64,000 nt of DNA from Nonomuraea guangzhouensis. GTDB taxonomy: Bacteria > Actinomycetota > Actinomycetes > Streptosporangiales > Streptosporangiaceae. Where the stretch lies: positions 27,946 to 91,945 of the forward strand of contig NZ_JAHKRM010000047.1 of NCBI RefSeq assembly GCF_019396345.1, given 5' to 3'. The notes under the pieces were generated by a model, which was given only the letters and a program-made list of their open reading frames with translations, searched no databases and was not told the origin of the DNA. Made by a program: the position numbers and the translations under genes. The stretch's first letter is position 1; each line of letters opens with the position of its first letter. Shown piece by piece: positions 43,208 through 50,858 of the stretch.

Positions 43208-44787
43208 TCGGGCCTGAACGTCTTGACGAACTGGTCGAAGTAGTGCCGGTCCTGGTCCCAGCGCGCGTCGGTCGTGTCCCAGTAGAGGGCGTAGTGCCGG
43301 CCGTCGGCGGTGCGGAAGCCCCGGTTGATCACGTGGATCAGGGTGCCGCCGCGCTGCCGGGTGAACTCCCAGTCGGCGGCCGGCCGGCCGAGGTAGGTCG
43401 TGGACCTGATGCCGATCCGCTCATAGCCGGCGAACTCGCCCTTGGCCTGGATCTCCTTCTCCAGCTCCACCCAGGCGCGCGCGGGATCGGCCACGGGCTT
43501 GTCGGGGACGGTCCACTCGACGAGCAGCATGCCCGGCGTGCCGGGGCCGGTGACGGTGATGCTGTCCCTGGTGGGGCTCTTCTTGGCCTGCCAGCCCTGG
43601 GGGATGCCGATCGAGAATTGTCCGGCGGAGTTGGCGAGCCGGCGCCAGCCGGCGGGCAGGCGTGGCGTGGTGGGGGTGGTGGACGCTTCGGGGGTGGCGG
43701 TGGGCGACGCCGTCGCGCGGCTGGGGGCGGGGGTGGACGTCGAGGTGGGTGCCGGGGTCGGGGTGGTCGCCGACTGGGAGGTGGTGACGACGTACCAGCC
43801 GCCCGTGCCCAGCGCCGCGACGGCGAGCACGGCCGCGGGCACGCCCAGGAACCACCCACGCCGCCGGGCCCGCAGCGAAACGGTCCCCGCGGGCCCCCGC
43901 TCGCCAGGCCCGGTCATGTCCGACCAGGACCCGGCAGGGCCGGGCGGGGGCGCCGGAGGCGCGGCATATCCGTACGGGGCGGGCTCGGACGCGGCGGCCC
44001 GCAGCAGATGGGCGGCCTCGTCGGCGGACATGCGCGCGGCCGGATCCCGCTGCAGCAGACCCATGATCACCGGGCCCAGCACGCCTGCCCTGACCGGCTG
44101 TCCGGGCAGGTCGCGCAGCACCGCCGCGACCGTGGCCGCCCACGAGTCGCGCTTGAACGGCGGCACACCCTCGACGGCCGCGTACAGCGTCGCGCCCAGC
44201 GACCACAGATCGGACTCGGGCCGGGCGGGCTCGCCGTTGAGGCGTTCGGGCGGCATGTAGGCGGGCGTGCCCACCAGGCCCCCGGTGGCGGTCAGACCGG
44301 CCTCGGCCTCCAGCGAGGCGATGCCGAAGTCGGTGAGCACCACCCGGCCGTCGTCGGCGAGCAGCACGTTCTCGGGCTTCACGTCGCGGTGCAGCACCCC
44401 GGTCGCGTGCGCGGCCCGCAGCGCGTCGAGCACCCGGCCGCCGATCAGCGCGGCCTGCGCGACCGGCAGCGGCCCGTGCTCGCGGATCACCTCGGCTAGC
44501 GACCGCGAGCGGATCAGCTGCATGACGATCCACGGGCGGCCGTCCTCCTCGACGACGTCGTGGATGACGATCACCGAGGGGTGGTCGAGGCGGCCCGCCG
44601 CCCTGGCCTCCCTGATGGTCCGGCGATTGAGGTCGGCCCGCTTGTCGTCACCGACGCCGGTGTAGCGGACCTCCTTGATCGCGACCGTACGGTCGAGCAG
44701 CTCGTCGTAGGCACGCCAGACCACGCCCATCCCGCCCTCGCCGAGCGGTTCGATGAGCCGGTAGCGGTTGCTGACCTGCCTTTCCAC
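43204..44787 (-). CDS. Hanks-type Ser/Thr protein kinase 2 with external sensor-like domain
   Basis: A 527-residue membrane kinase. GEGGMGVVWRAYD, VAIKEVRY, GVLHRDVKPENVLL and DFGIASLEA are the kinase landmarks. A Pro-rich juxtamembrane part, one transmembrane helix (GVPAAVLAVAALGTGGWYVV), a Thr/Pro-rich spacer and a ~150-residue external domain follow. The external domain (LPAGWRRLANSAGQFSIGIP at its start, GRHYALYWDTTDARW near its end) is shared with kinase 3. Ligand unknown. Its stop overlaps the AraC gene start. Confidence 0.93.
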   Translation of the reverse strand: MERQVSNRYRLIEPLGEGGMGVVWRAYDELLDRTVAIKEVRYTGVGDDKRADLNRRTIREARAAGRLDHPSVIVIHDVVEEDGRPWIVMQLIRSRSLAEVIREHGPLPVAQAALIGGRVLDALRAAHATGVLHRDVKPENVLLADDGRVVLTDFGIASLEAEAGLTATGGLVGTPAYMPPERLNGEPARPESDLWSLGATLYAAVEGVPPFKRDSWAATVAAVLRDLPGQPVRAGVLGPVIMGLLQRDPAARMSADEAAHLLRAAASEPAPYGYAAPPAPPPGPAGSWSDMTGPGERGPAGTVSLRARRRGWFLGVPAAVLAVAALGTGGWYVVTTSQSATTPTPAPTSTSTPAPSRATASPTATPEASTTPTTPRLPAGWRRLANSAGQFSIGIPQGWQAKKSPTRDSITVTGPGTPGMLLVEWTVPDKPVADPARAWVELEKEIQAKGEFAGYERIGIRSTTYLGRPAADWEFTRQRGGTLIHVINRGFRTADGRHYALYWDTTDARWDQDRHYFDQFVKTFRPE

Positions 44788-44797
44788 GCAGAAAAGC

Positions 44798-46528
44798 CTA
44801 CTTCGGGATGAAGGTCGCGGCGAACGTGTCGAAGAAGTGCTTGTCCTTCTTCCACCGGCTGGACAGGTTGTGCCAGTAGATCGCGTAGCCGCGGCCGTTG
44901 GCGATGAAGCCGCGGTTGCGGACCCTGGTCGGGCCGGTGTTGGTGTTCCAGGTGAAGTCCCAGTCCGCCGCGCCGTCCATGTAGTCGACCGCCTTGATGC
45001 TGATCTTCTCGTAGCCGCCGAACCCGTATTTGGCGGTCTTCTCCTGCTTCTTCCAGTCCTTGACGGGGTCCTTGCCGGGGTGCTTCGTCATCTCGAACAT
45101 GATGTACGCGTTGCTGCCCGCGCCAGGTCCGTGGAACGCGATCTGGTTGGTGCCGCTTCGGTACTTCGTCCAGCCCTTCGGCAGCGCGACGGAGAACTTC
45201 AGCTTCTTGTTGGTGTACAACCTCCAGCCATCCGGCACCGCGGCGGCCGTGTTGGTGGACTTGGGCGTGGCCGTTGGCGTCGGAGACGGGGGTGGGGTGG
45301 ACGGCGGGGCGCTGCTCGGCGGGTTCTTCGTCGGGTCGGCACTGGCCGTCGGCTGCTTGCCGGACTCCTTGGGAGATGAGGTGACGGACGCGGACTTCGT
45401 CCCGTCGTCCTCAGGGCTGTTCTTGGCCGAGCGCAGGCCGAGATAGCCGCCCAGGCCCGCCACGAGCACCACCGCGACGAGCACGCCGACGATCGGGCCC
45501 CACCGGCGGCCGTCGGGCCTGACGACGTTCCGGGTGGAGGGGAGGGGCTCCTCGGCACCGCCGCCGGTCGCCGGGGTGAGCCGTAAACCGGTCTCGGGGA
45601 CGGGGGCGTCCGGGACCACCAGCTCGGGGTCGGTCGGAGTCTCGTCCACGGCCGGCGGGATCACCGCGGTCGGCGCGGGCGCCGACATCGGGGACTTCCG
45701 TGGCCGTTGCTGCGTGATGACGGCCCGCAGCAACTCGCCGGTCTCCTCGTAACCCAGGCGCTGCACCGGCTCCTTGGTCAGCAGGCCGCTGATCACGCCG
45801 GAGAGCGGCCCGGCATGGGGCGCCGGGTCGGGTTCGTCGGTCAGTACGGCGTGCATGGTGGCGAGCGCCATGCCGCGCTCGTGTGGCGAGCGGCCTTCCA
45901 CCGCCGTGTACAGGGTCGCGCCGAGCGACCACAGGTCCGACTCGCGCCGCGCGGGCAGCCCCTTGAGCCGCTCGGGCGCGATGAACGCCGGAGTGCCCGC
46001 CAGCCCCGTCACCGTGAGCTGCGTCTCCGTCTCCAGCGTCGCGATGCCGAAGTCGGTGAGCACCACCCGGCCGTCATCGGCGAGCAGCACGTTCTCCGGC
46101 TTGACATCCCGGTGCAGGACGCCGGACTCGTGCGCGCGGTGCAGCGCGTCGAGTACGGCCAGGCCGATCTCGGCCACCCGCTTGGGCGGCAACGGCCCGT
46201 CCTGCTTGATCACGGCTCCCAGGGAGCGTGACTGGACGAGTTGCATAACGATCCAGGGACGACCGTCCTCTTCGATCACGTCATGTACGACGATCACGTT
46301 GGGGTGCTCGAACCTGGCCGCGGCCCTCGCCTCGCGCATCGTGCGCCGGTTCAGCAGCTGCACTTCGTCACCCAGGGCGGCGGCGTATCTGACCTCCTTG
46401 ACCGCGACCGTGCGGTCGAGAAGTTCGTCATGGGCTCGCCAGACGATGCCCATGCCACCCCTGCCGATGGGTTCCTGCAGCTGGTAACGACCGGCGATGC
46501 GGCGTCCGTCCCGCTTACGATCCGACAT
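44798..46528 (-). CDS. Hanks-type Ser/Thr protein kinase 3 with external sensor-like domain
   Basis: A 576-residue membrane kinase, first in the minus-strand cluster. GRGGMGIVWRAHD, VAVKEVRYA, GVLHRDVKPENVLL and DFGIATLET are intact. After a transmembrane helix (GVLVAVVLVAGLGGYLGL) and a Ser/Thr/Pro spacer comes an external domain (VPDGWRLYTNKKLKFSVALP to GRGYAIYWHNLSSRWKKDKH) homologous to that of kinase 2. ATG 46528 (MSDRKRDGRRIAGRYQL) is preferred over an upstream in-frame ATG at 46570 because a GAGG lies ~6 nt upstream. Ten base pairs separate it from kinase 2. Confidence 0.93.
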   Translation of the reverse strand: MSDRKRDGRRIAGRYQLQEPIGRGGMGIVWRAHDELLDRTVAVKEVRYAAALGDEVQLLNRRTMREARAAARFEHPNVIVVHDVIEEDGRPWIVMQLVQSRSLGAVIKQDGPLPPKRVAEIGLAVLDALHRAHESGVLHRDVKPENVLLADDGRVVLTDFGIATLETETQLTVTGLAGTPAFIAPERLKGLPARRESDLWSLGATLYTAVEGRSPHERGMALATMHAVLTDEPDPAPHAGPLSGVISGLLTKEPVQRLGYEETGELLRAVITQQRPRKSPMSAPAPTAVIPPAVDETPTDPELVVPDAPVPETGLRLTPATGGGAEEPLPSTRNVVRPDGRRWGPIVGVLVAVVLVAGLGGYLGLRSAKNSPEDDGTKSASVTSSPKESGKQPTASADPTKNPPSSAPPSTPPPSPTPTATPKSTNTAAAVPDGWRLYTNKKLKFSVALPKGWTKYRSGTNQIAFHGPGAGSNAYIMFEMTKHPGKDPVKDWKKQEKTAKYGFGGYEKISIKAVDYMDGAADWDFTWNTNTGPTRVRNRGFIANGRGYAIYWHNLSSRWKKDKHFFDTFAATFIPK

Positions 46529-46662
46529 CAACGGCCTCGTACCCTCCTCTAGGCCAAGAAATACTCCCATAGCGAGGGATCAACGGCGACTCGCCTGAAG
46601 GCTAGTCCGCTATGTGAGAAGCGGAGTCCAGCAGCTAGAGGACCGGGTGTAAGGTTTCAGAC

Positions 46663-46716
46663 ATGACTTGTCGCTACGCGTTTACCGAGCCGGCTCCGGG
46701 AGGGCCGGTCGGCTAG
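46663..46716 (+). CDS. Leader peptide with Tyr and Phe codons
   Basis: A 17-codon frame, MTCRYAFTEPAPGGPVG, just before an intrinsic terminator and the chorismate mutase fusion gene. TAC (Tyr, 46675-46677) and TTT (Phe, 46681-46683) lie two codons apart. TAAGGT at 46650-46655 is a possible -10 that would start transcription at the ATG, making the leader leaderless. Its 3' half and stop codon lie inside a stem (GCCGGCTCCGGG at 46689-46700 with CCCGGAGTCGGC at 46723-46734). Functional assignment is inference from position and composition. Confidence 0.65.
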   Translation: MTCRYAFTEPAPGGPVG

Positions 46717-46767
46717 CGACCACCCGGAGTCGGCAGCAGGCAGAGACGCCATCGTCTCTGCCTTTTT
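46689..46767 (+). terminator. Attenuator: leader hairpin plus intrinsic terminator
   Basis: AGGCAGAGACG (46738-46748), loop CCAT, CGTCTCTGCCT (46753-46763) and a run of five T (46763-46767) make a textbook rho-independent terminator. This is rare in such a GC-rich genome. It follows a 12-bp stem (46689-46700 with 46723-46734, one G-U) enclosing GGTCG/CGACC around the leader stop codon. It lies before, not after, a gene in the same direction. That is the layout of transcription attenuation. I could not find a clear antiterminator overlapping the terminator 5' arm. Confidence 0.8.
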
Positions 46768-46813
46768 GATTTCCCGCCGGTTCCAGGGGAGCCGGCCGAT
46801 GTGGGGAGCCGAG

Positions 46814-47725
46814 ATGTCATCGACCTTGGAACGGCATGTGGTCACCGTGGGCGGGCTGCGGGTGGGCGACGGCCCGGCCGTGGTGATCAGCCGGATCAGC
46901 CTGCGCGGGCCGGGCCGGGCCACCGAGATGTGGCGCGCGCGTGACGGGGTGACGCTGGTCGAGCCGGGCTCGGCGGCCGACCTGCCGGCGATCGCCGGGG
47001 CGGCCGACGGGGTGGTCATCGGGGCGGCGTGGACGCGTGACATCCCGCTGGTGCGGGCCGTGGCCGGGCTGGGACTGCCGGTGGTGGTGGAGCGCCGGGC
47101 GTCGGCGACGCTGGAGGAGTGGCTCGGGCTGGCCGACTACTGTGCCCTGGAGTGCGACGACCGGGTGATCCTGTGCGAGACGGGACGGCTGGACCTGGGG
47201 CTGCTGCGGGCCGCGCGGGCGGCGTCGGGGCGGCCGGTGCTCGCGGACGTGAGCGCGGACCTCGGGCTGTCCGCGGCGGTGGTGGCGGCGGGCGCCGACG
47301 GCCTGATCGTGTCCCGTCCTCCCGCGGACGGGCCGGAGAGCGGCGCGGGCGACGCCCACCGGACGGATGAGCGCCGCTCCGCCGGTGAGGCGGGCGTTCG
47401 GCTGGCGGAGGAGGCGGTCACGCTCGTCGGGCCGCTGGTCCGTCCCGAGACCCCCGCCACGCTGCCCGAGTGCAGGCAGGCGATCGACCGGGTGGATGCG
47501 GCGCTGGCCACGTTGCTCGAACGCCGGGCCGCGCTCGCCGGGATCGTGCAGACACTCAAGCCGGTCGGCGGCTTCCAGGGCCGGGACATGGAGCGCGAGC
47601 GCGCACTCGTCGCCCGGATGGCCAACCGCGCCCCCGAACTGGGCGAGGACCGGCTGGCGCCCATCATGAACGCCGTCATCGAGGCGGGCCTGAGCCTCGC
47701 CGAGGAACGGTCGACCGCCGACTGA
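46814..47725 (+). CDS. Degenerate DAHP-synthase-like domain fused to AroQ chorismate mutase
   Basis: A 303-residue protein. The N-terminal ~210 residues resemble type I-beta DAHP synthases (VVVERRASATLEEWLGLADYC corresponds to KRGMSATxEEW; VILCETG to VILCERG), but the VDPSH motif is ADVSA and the terminal E-x-H is SRPPAD, so metal and substrate residues are lost. The C-terminal ~75 residues are an AroQ chorismate mutase (CRQAIDRVDAALATLLERRA, then LKPVG and GRDMERERAL with the active-site Arg, Lys and Arg-Glu). It should convert chorismate to prephenate for Phe/Tyr synthesis. ATG 46814 follows GGGGAG; ATG 46799, behind a near-copy of that site, is an alternative. Confidence 0.8.
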   Translation: MSSTLERHVVTVGGLRVGDGPAVVISRISLRGPGRATEMWRARDGVTLVEPGSAADLPAIAGAADGVVIGAAWTRDIPLVRAVAGLGLPVVVERRASATLEEWLGLADYCALECDDRVILCETGRLDLGLLRAARAASGRPVLADVSADLGLSAAVVAAGADGLIVSRPPADGPESGAGDAHRTDERRSAGEAGVRLAEEAVTLVGPLVRPETPATLPECRQAIDRVDAALATLLERRAALAGIVQTLKPVGGFQGRDMERERALVARMANRAPELGEDRLAPIMNAVIEAGLSLAEERSTAD

Positions 47726-47750
47726 CCGACCGCTGAGTGGCGGAGATCGG

Positions 47751-48854
47751 TCAAAAGCGGCTGTCGGTGGGGGCCGGGGTCGTCAGGCGGAAGTTGTTCA
47801 TCGGCCGGCCCGGTCCGGCCGCGATCCGCGCGTTGACCAGCTCGGCGAACCGCCGGTAGCCCGCCCCGGTGGGATGGAAGCTGCGGCTGTTGACCACGAA
47901 CTCGTCCAGGTCCAGCGCCAGCCCGTTCAGGTACGGGTCGGGCCGCCCCGCCTCATGCCCGTCGAAGGCGTCGTAGGCGTCGATGTACTCCACGCTCCCC
48001 GCGCCCCCGAACGCCACGATCCCCCGGTCGAACTCCGCGGTCACCCGCGCCGCGACGTCGTTGAGCCGCCGCGTCATGCCGTTGAGCCAGCGCTGGTCCT
48101 CGACGGTCAGGTTGTCGAACCCGTCCGGGGGTGCGGCGGGGAACGGCCGGGGATAGCCGAGCACGATGATGCGCGCGTTCGGTGCCCGGCGCCTGAGCTC
48201 CCGCAGCACCTTCGTCATGCTCGGCCCCAGCGCCGCGATCCGCTTGGTCACCTCGGACTGCTGGTCGAGGCAGGCCGAGGACCAGGGCAGCTTGACGATG
48301 CAGCCGGTGAGCACACTGGTGAACCCCGCGTCGTTGCCGCCGATGCTGAGCGTCACCAGGCTGGCGGCGGCGCCCACGCGCTCGATCTGCGGCTGCTGGC
48401 CGTACTGGCCGGAGAAGAGCTGGCGGGTGGTGGCGCCGCTGCAGGCCCAGAAGGCGCTGCCGCCGCCGAACCGGTGGGCGCCCGCGACGAGCGGCACGTA
48501 GGAGCCCGGCGAGCGGTGGCAGCGGTCGGCGCCGCTGTTGATCGGCCGCGCGGCGCGGTCGAAGACGCCCTCGCCGGAGGAGTAGGAGTCGCCCAGCGCC
48601 ACGTACGTGCCGCTCTGCGCGGCCTGTACCGGCGTCAGGCGGGTCAGGACCGGGAGGCTGCCGTGCGGCGGCCCGGCGGGGCAGCCCGCGCCGATGGTGG
48701 CGCAGGCCAGCGACGTGTAGAGGCCCAGGGGAGCCCCCGCCAGGGCCAGCGCGGCACCGAGGAGCGCGGCCGCGGCGACCTGGACGATCTTCCATCTCGT
48801 CCCGTTCAGCGCGGCCTCCCGAGCGGCGACAACGTGGCGACAACATGGCGACAA
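47751..48854 (-). CDS. Secreted or anchored SGNH/GDSL hydrolase
   Basis: An esterase/lipase-type hydrolase of the SGNH fold. Block I is YVALGDSYSSGEGVF with the nucleophilic Ser, block III is LSIGGNDAGF, and block V is SRSFHPTGAGYRRFA with the catalytic His. A hydrophobic N-terminal segment (WKIVQVAAAALLGAALALAG) is a signal peptide or anchor. There are six cysteines typical of actinobacterial secreted members. The start is unclear: TTG at 48854 has no spaced ribosome binding site, whereas a CTG at 48809 lies 5 nt after GGGAGG and gives a clean signal peptide. Substrate unknown. Confidence 0.88.
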   Translation of the reverse strand: MSPCCRHVVAAREAALNGTRWKIVQVAAAALLGAALALAGAPLGLYTSLACATIGAGCPAGPPHGSLPVLTRLTPVQAAQSGTYVALGDSYSSGEGVFDRAARPINSGADRCHRSPGSYVPLVAGAHRFGGGSAFWACSGATTRQLFSGQYGQQPQIERVGAAASLVTLSIGGNDAGFTSVLTGCIVKLPWSSACLDQQSEVTKRIAALGPSMTKVLRELRRRAPNARIIVLGYPRPFPAAPPDGFDNLTVEDQRWLNGMTRRLNDVAARVTAEFDRGIVAFGGAGSVEYIDAYDAFDGHEAGRPDPYLNGLALDLDEFVVNSRSFHPTGAGYRRFAELVNARIAAGPGRPMNNFRLTTPAPTDSRF

Positions 48855-48890
48855 CTCCGCCAGAAGCCTAATCCACGATGGGGTGGTGAC

Positions 48891-50276
48891 TTGAGCGACA
48901 ATCGGAACGTGACCGCACCGCACTACCTGACCGCGACCGAGATGGCCCACCTGGTCAAGACCCGCCAGGTGAGCGCCGTCGAGCTGCTCCAGGCCCACCT
49001 CGACCGCATCGAGCAGGTCAACCCTCAGGTCAACGCCATCGTGACGCTGGTCGCCGAGCAGGCGCTCAAGGCGGCCGAGGCGGCCGACGCCGGCGAGGCG
49101 ACGGGGCCGCTCCACGGGGTGCCGGTGGCGCACAAGGACCTCGTCGACACCAAGGGCATCCGCACCACCTACGGCTCGCCGCTCTACGCCGACCACGTTC
49201 CCGACAAGGACGACGTGATCGTGGAGCGGCTCCGGGCGGCCGGGGCGATCCTGGTGGGCAAGACCAACACGCCGGAGTTCGGCACCGGCTCCCACACCGT
49301 CAACGAGGTGTTCGGGGCCACCCGCAACCCCTACGACCTGACCCGGTCGGCCGGAGGCAGCAGCGGCGGGGCGGCGGCGGCGCTGGCGACCGGGATGGTG
49401 CCGCTCGCCGGCGGATCCGACATGGGCGGGTCGCTGCGCAACCCGGCCTCGTTCTGCAACGTGGTGGGGCTGCGGCCGACGCCGGGCCGGGTGCCCGCCC
49501 TGTCGGAGCAGGCCGCCTGGTACACGCTGTCCGTACCGGGGCCGATGGCCAGGACGGTCGACGACCTGACCCTGATGATGTCGGTTATTTCGGGATTCGA
49601 CGCTCGGTCGCCGTACTCGATCACCGAGGACTTCACCCCCGACGAGCGGGACGTGGCGGGGCTGCGCGTGGCCTGGAGCCCGGACCTGGGCGGGCTGCCG
49701 GTGGACCCCGGGACGGCGGCGGTCACCGCGACCGCGCCCGGCGTGTTCGAGCGGCTCGGCGCGCGCGTCGAGCAGGTCGAACTGGACCTGTCCGACGCCG
49801 AGGACGCCTTCCGCGTCTACCGGGCGTGGTACTACGCGCTGGCCTTCGGCGAGCTCGACGGGCTGGGCGCCAACACCAGCTGGAACGTCGAGCAGGGCCG
49901 CAAGGTCACCGGCGCCGACCTGGCCAGGGCCGAACGGTCGCGCAGCGGCCTCTACCACCGGATGGCGGCCTTCTTCGACACCTATGACGTGCTGATCGCG
50001 CCCGTCAGCCAGGTGCCGCCGTTCCCCGTCGAGGACCCTTACGTGAGTGAGATCAACGGGGTGCGGCTGCCCGACTACCTGGCGTGGATGCGGTCCGCCT
50101 ACTGGATCAGCGTGCTGCACGCGCCCGCCGCGTCCGTCCCGGCCGGGTTCACGCCGTCGGGGCTGCCGGTCGGCGTGCAGATCATCGGCCGGCCGTTCGC
50201 CGACGCCACGGTGCTGCGCGCGGCCCGCGCCTTCGAGCAGGCCACCGGACACGGCCTGCGCCGCCCGCCCCTCTGA
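48891..50276 (+). CDS. Amidase signature family hydrolase
   Basis: A ~461-residue amidase with the Ser-cisSer-Lys triad: Lys in LVGKTNTPEFGTG, the Gly/Ser-rich signature SAGGSSGGAAAALATG, and GGSDMGGSLRNPASFCNVVG. Members hydrolyse amides such as indoleacetamide or aryl amides, or act in Glu-tRNA amidation; no gatB/C neighbours are present, so a stand-alone amidase is likely. Start TTG 48891 has GGGGTGG 5 nt upstream; GTG 48909 is the alternative. It diverges from the SGNH hydrolase gene. Confidence 0.9.
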   Translation: MSDNRNVTAPHYLTATEMAHLVKTRQVSAVELLQAHLDRIEQVNPQVNAIVTLVAEQALKAAEAADAGEATGPLHGVPVAHKDLVDTKGIRTTYGSPLYADHVPDKDDVIVERLRAAGAILVGKTNTPEFGTGSHTVNEVFGATRNPYDLTRSAGGSSGGAAAALATGMVPLAGGSDMGGSLRNPASFCNVVGLRPTPGRVPALSEQAAWYTLSVPGPMARTVDDLTLMMSVISGFDARSPYSITEDFTPDERDVAGLRVAWSPDLGGLPVDPGTAAVTATAPGVFERLGARVEQVELDLSDAEDAFRVYRAWYYALAFGELDGLGANTSWNVEQGRKVTGADLARAERSRSGLYHRMAAFFDTYDVLIAPVSQVPPFPVEDPYVSEINGVRLPDYLAWMRSAYWISVLHAPAASVPAGFTPSGLPVGVQIIGRPFADATVLRAARAFEQATGHGLRRPPL

Positions 50277-50285
50277 GCGCGGGCT

Positions 50286-50795
50286 TCAGCCGAGCCCGTA
50301 CGGCTTGCGCAGCGGCGACTCGCGATAGCCGTGCATGCCCTCCATCAGCCCGAAGAAGGCCACCGCGACCAGCGGCCAGGCCACGATCACCCCCGTGGCC
50401 GTCAGCGTCAGCGAGCCGGGGACGATCTTCACCCCGGGCGTGGCCGCCGCCTCCACGACCACCACCCCGAGCGTGAACGTCGACCCCACCCAGAGCGTGA
50501 GGAAGGCCGCCAGCACCCCGCCGGCGCCGAGCCCCAGCAGCACGGCGAGCTGGTGCCGCCGGCCGAGGAACCACGCGAGCGCGCCACAGGCCAGCCCGAG
50601 CCCGCCGGTGATCACCGCGTACCATCCGTCAGCGCTGATCAGCGCCTGTGTGGACGGGTCCGCCAGCACCGGCCCCTCCGCCGTGACCTGGTACGGCGCG
50701 CGGGGAGACAGGTGTGACCACAGCAGCCCGGCCAGTACGGCCAGGGCGGCGAGCGTGAGGACAGTAACCGCAAATGCGCGCACATGCCTCGCCAC
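50286..50795 (-). CDS. DUF2567-like membrane protein
   Basis: A 169-residue protein with four hydrophobic helices (AVTVLTLAALAVLAGLLW, then WYAVITGGLGLACGALAWFL, AVLLGLGAGGVLAAFLTLWV and GVIVAWPLVAVAFFGLM) and a short external loop with EGPVLADPSTQALISADGWY. The topology and the ADGWY motif resemble DUF2567. Function unknown. GTG 50795 is chosen because GGGGGAG lies just upstream; GTG 50810 has no ribosome binding site. Convergent with the amidase gene and divergent from murA. Confidence 0.7.
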   Translation of the reverse strand: MARHVRAFAVTVLTLAALAVLAGLLWSHLSPRAPYQVTAEGPVLADPSTQALISADGWYAVITGGLGLACGALAWFLGRRHQLAVLLGLGAGGVLAAFLTLWVGSTFTLGVVVVEAAATPGVKIVPGSLTLTATGVIVAWPLVAVAFFGLMEGMHGYRESPLRKPYGLG

Positions 50796-50858
50796 GCCGC
50801 TCCCCCTCACATTCGCGTCTTAATCAGGTCGATCGTATCTCCCGGCTAGGCTCGCTTC

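Noticed and set aside
46766..46813. TTG at 46766 as start of the chorismate mutase fusion
   Set aside because: It lies inside the T-tract of the intrinsic terminator and has no ribosome binding site; ATG 46814 or 46799 fit better.
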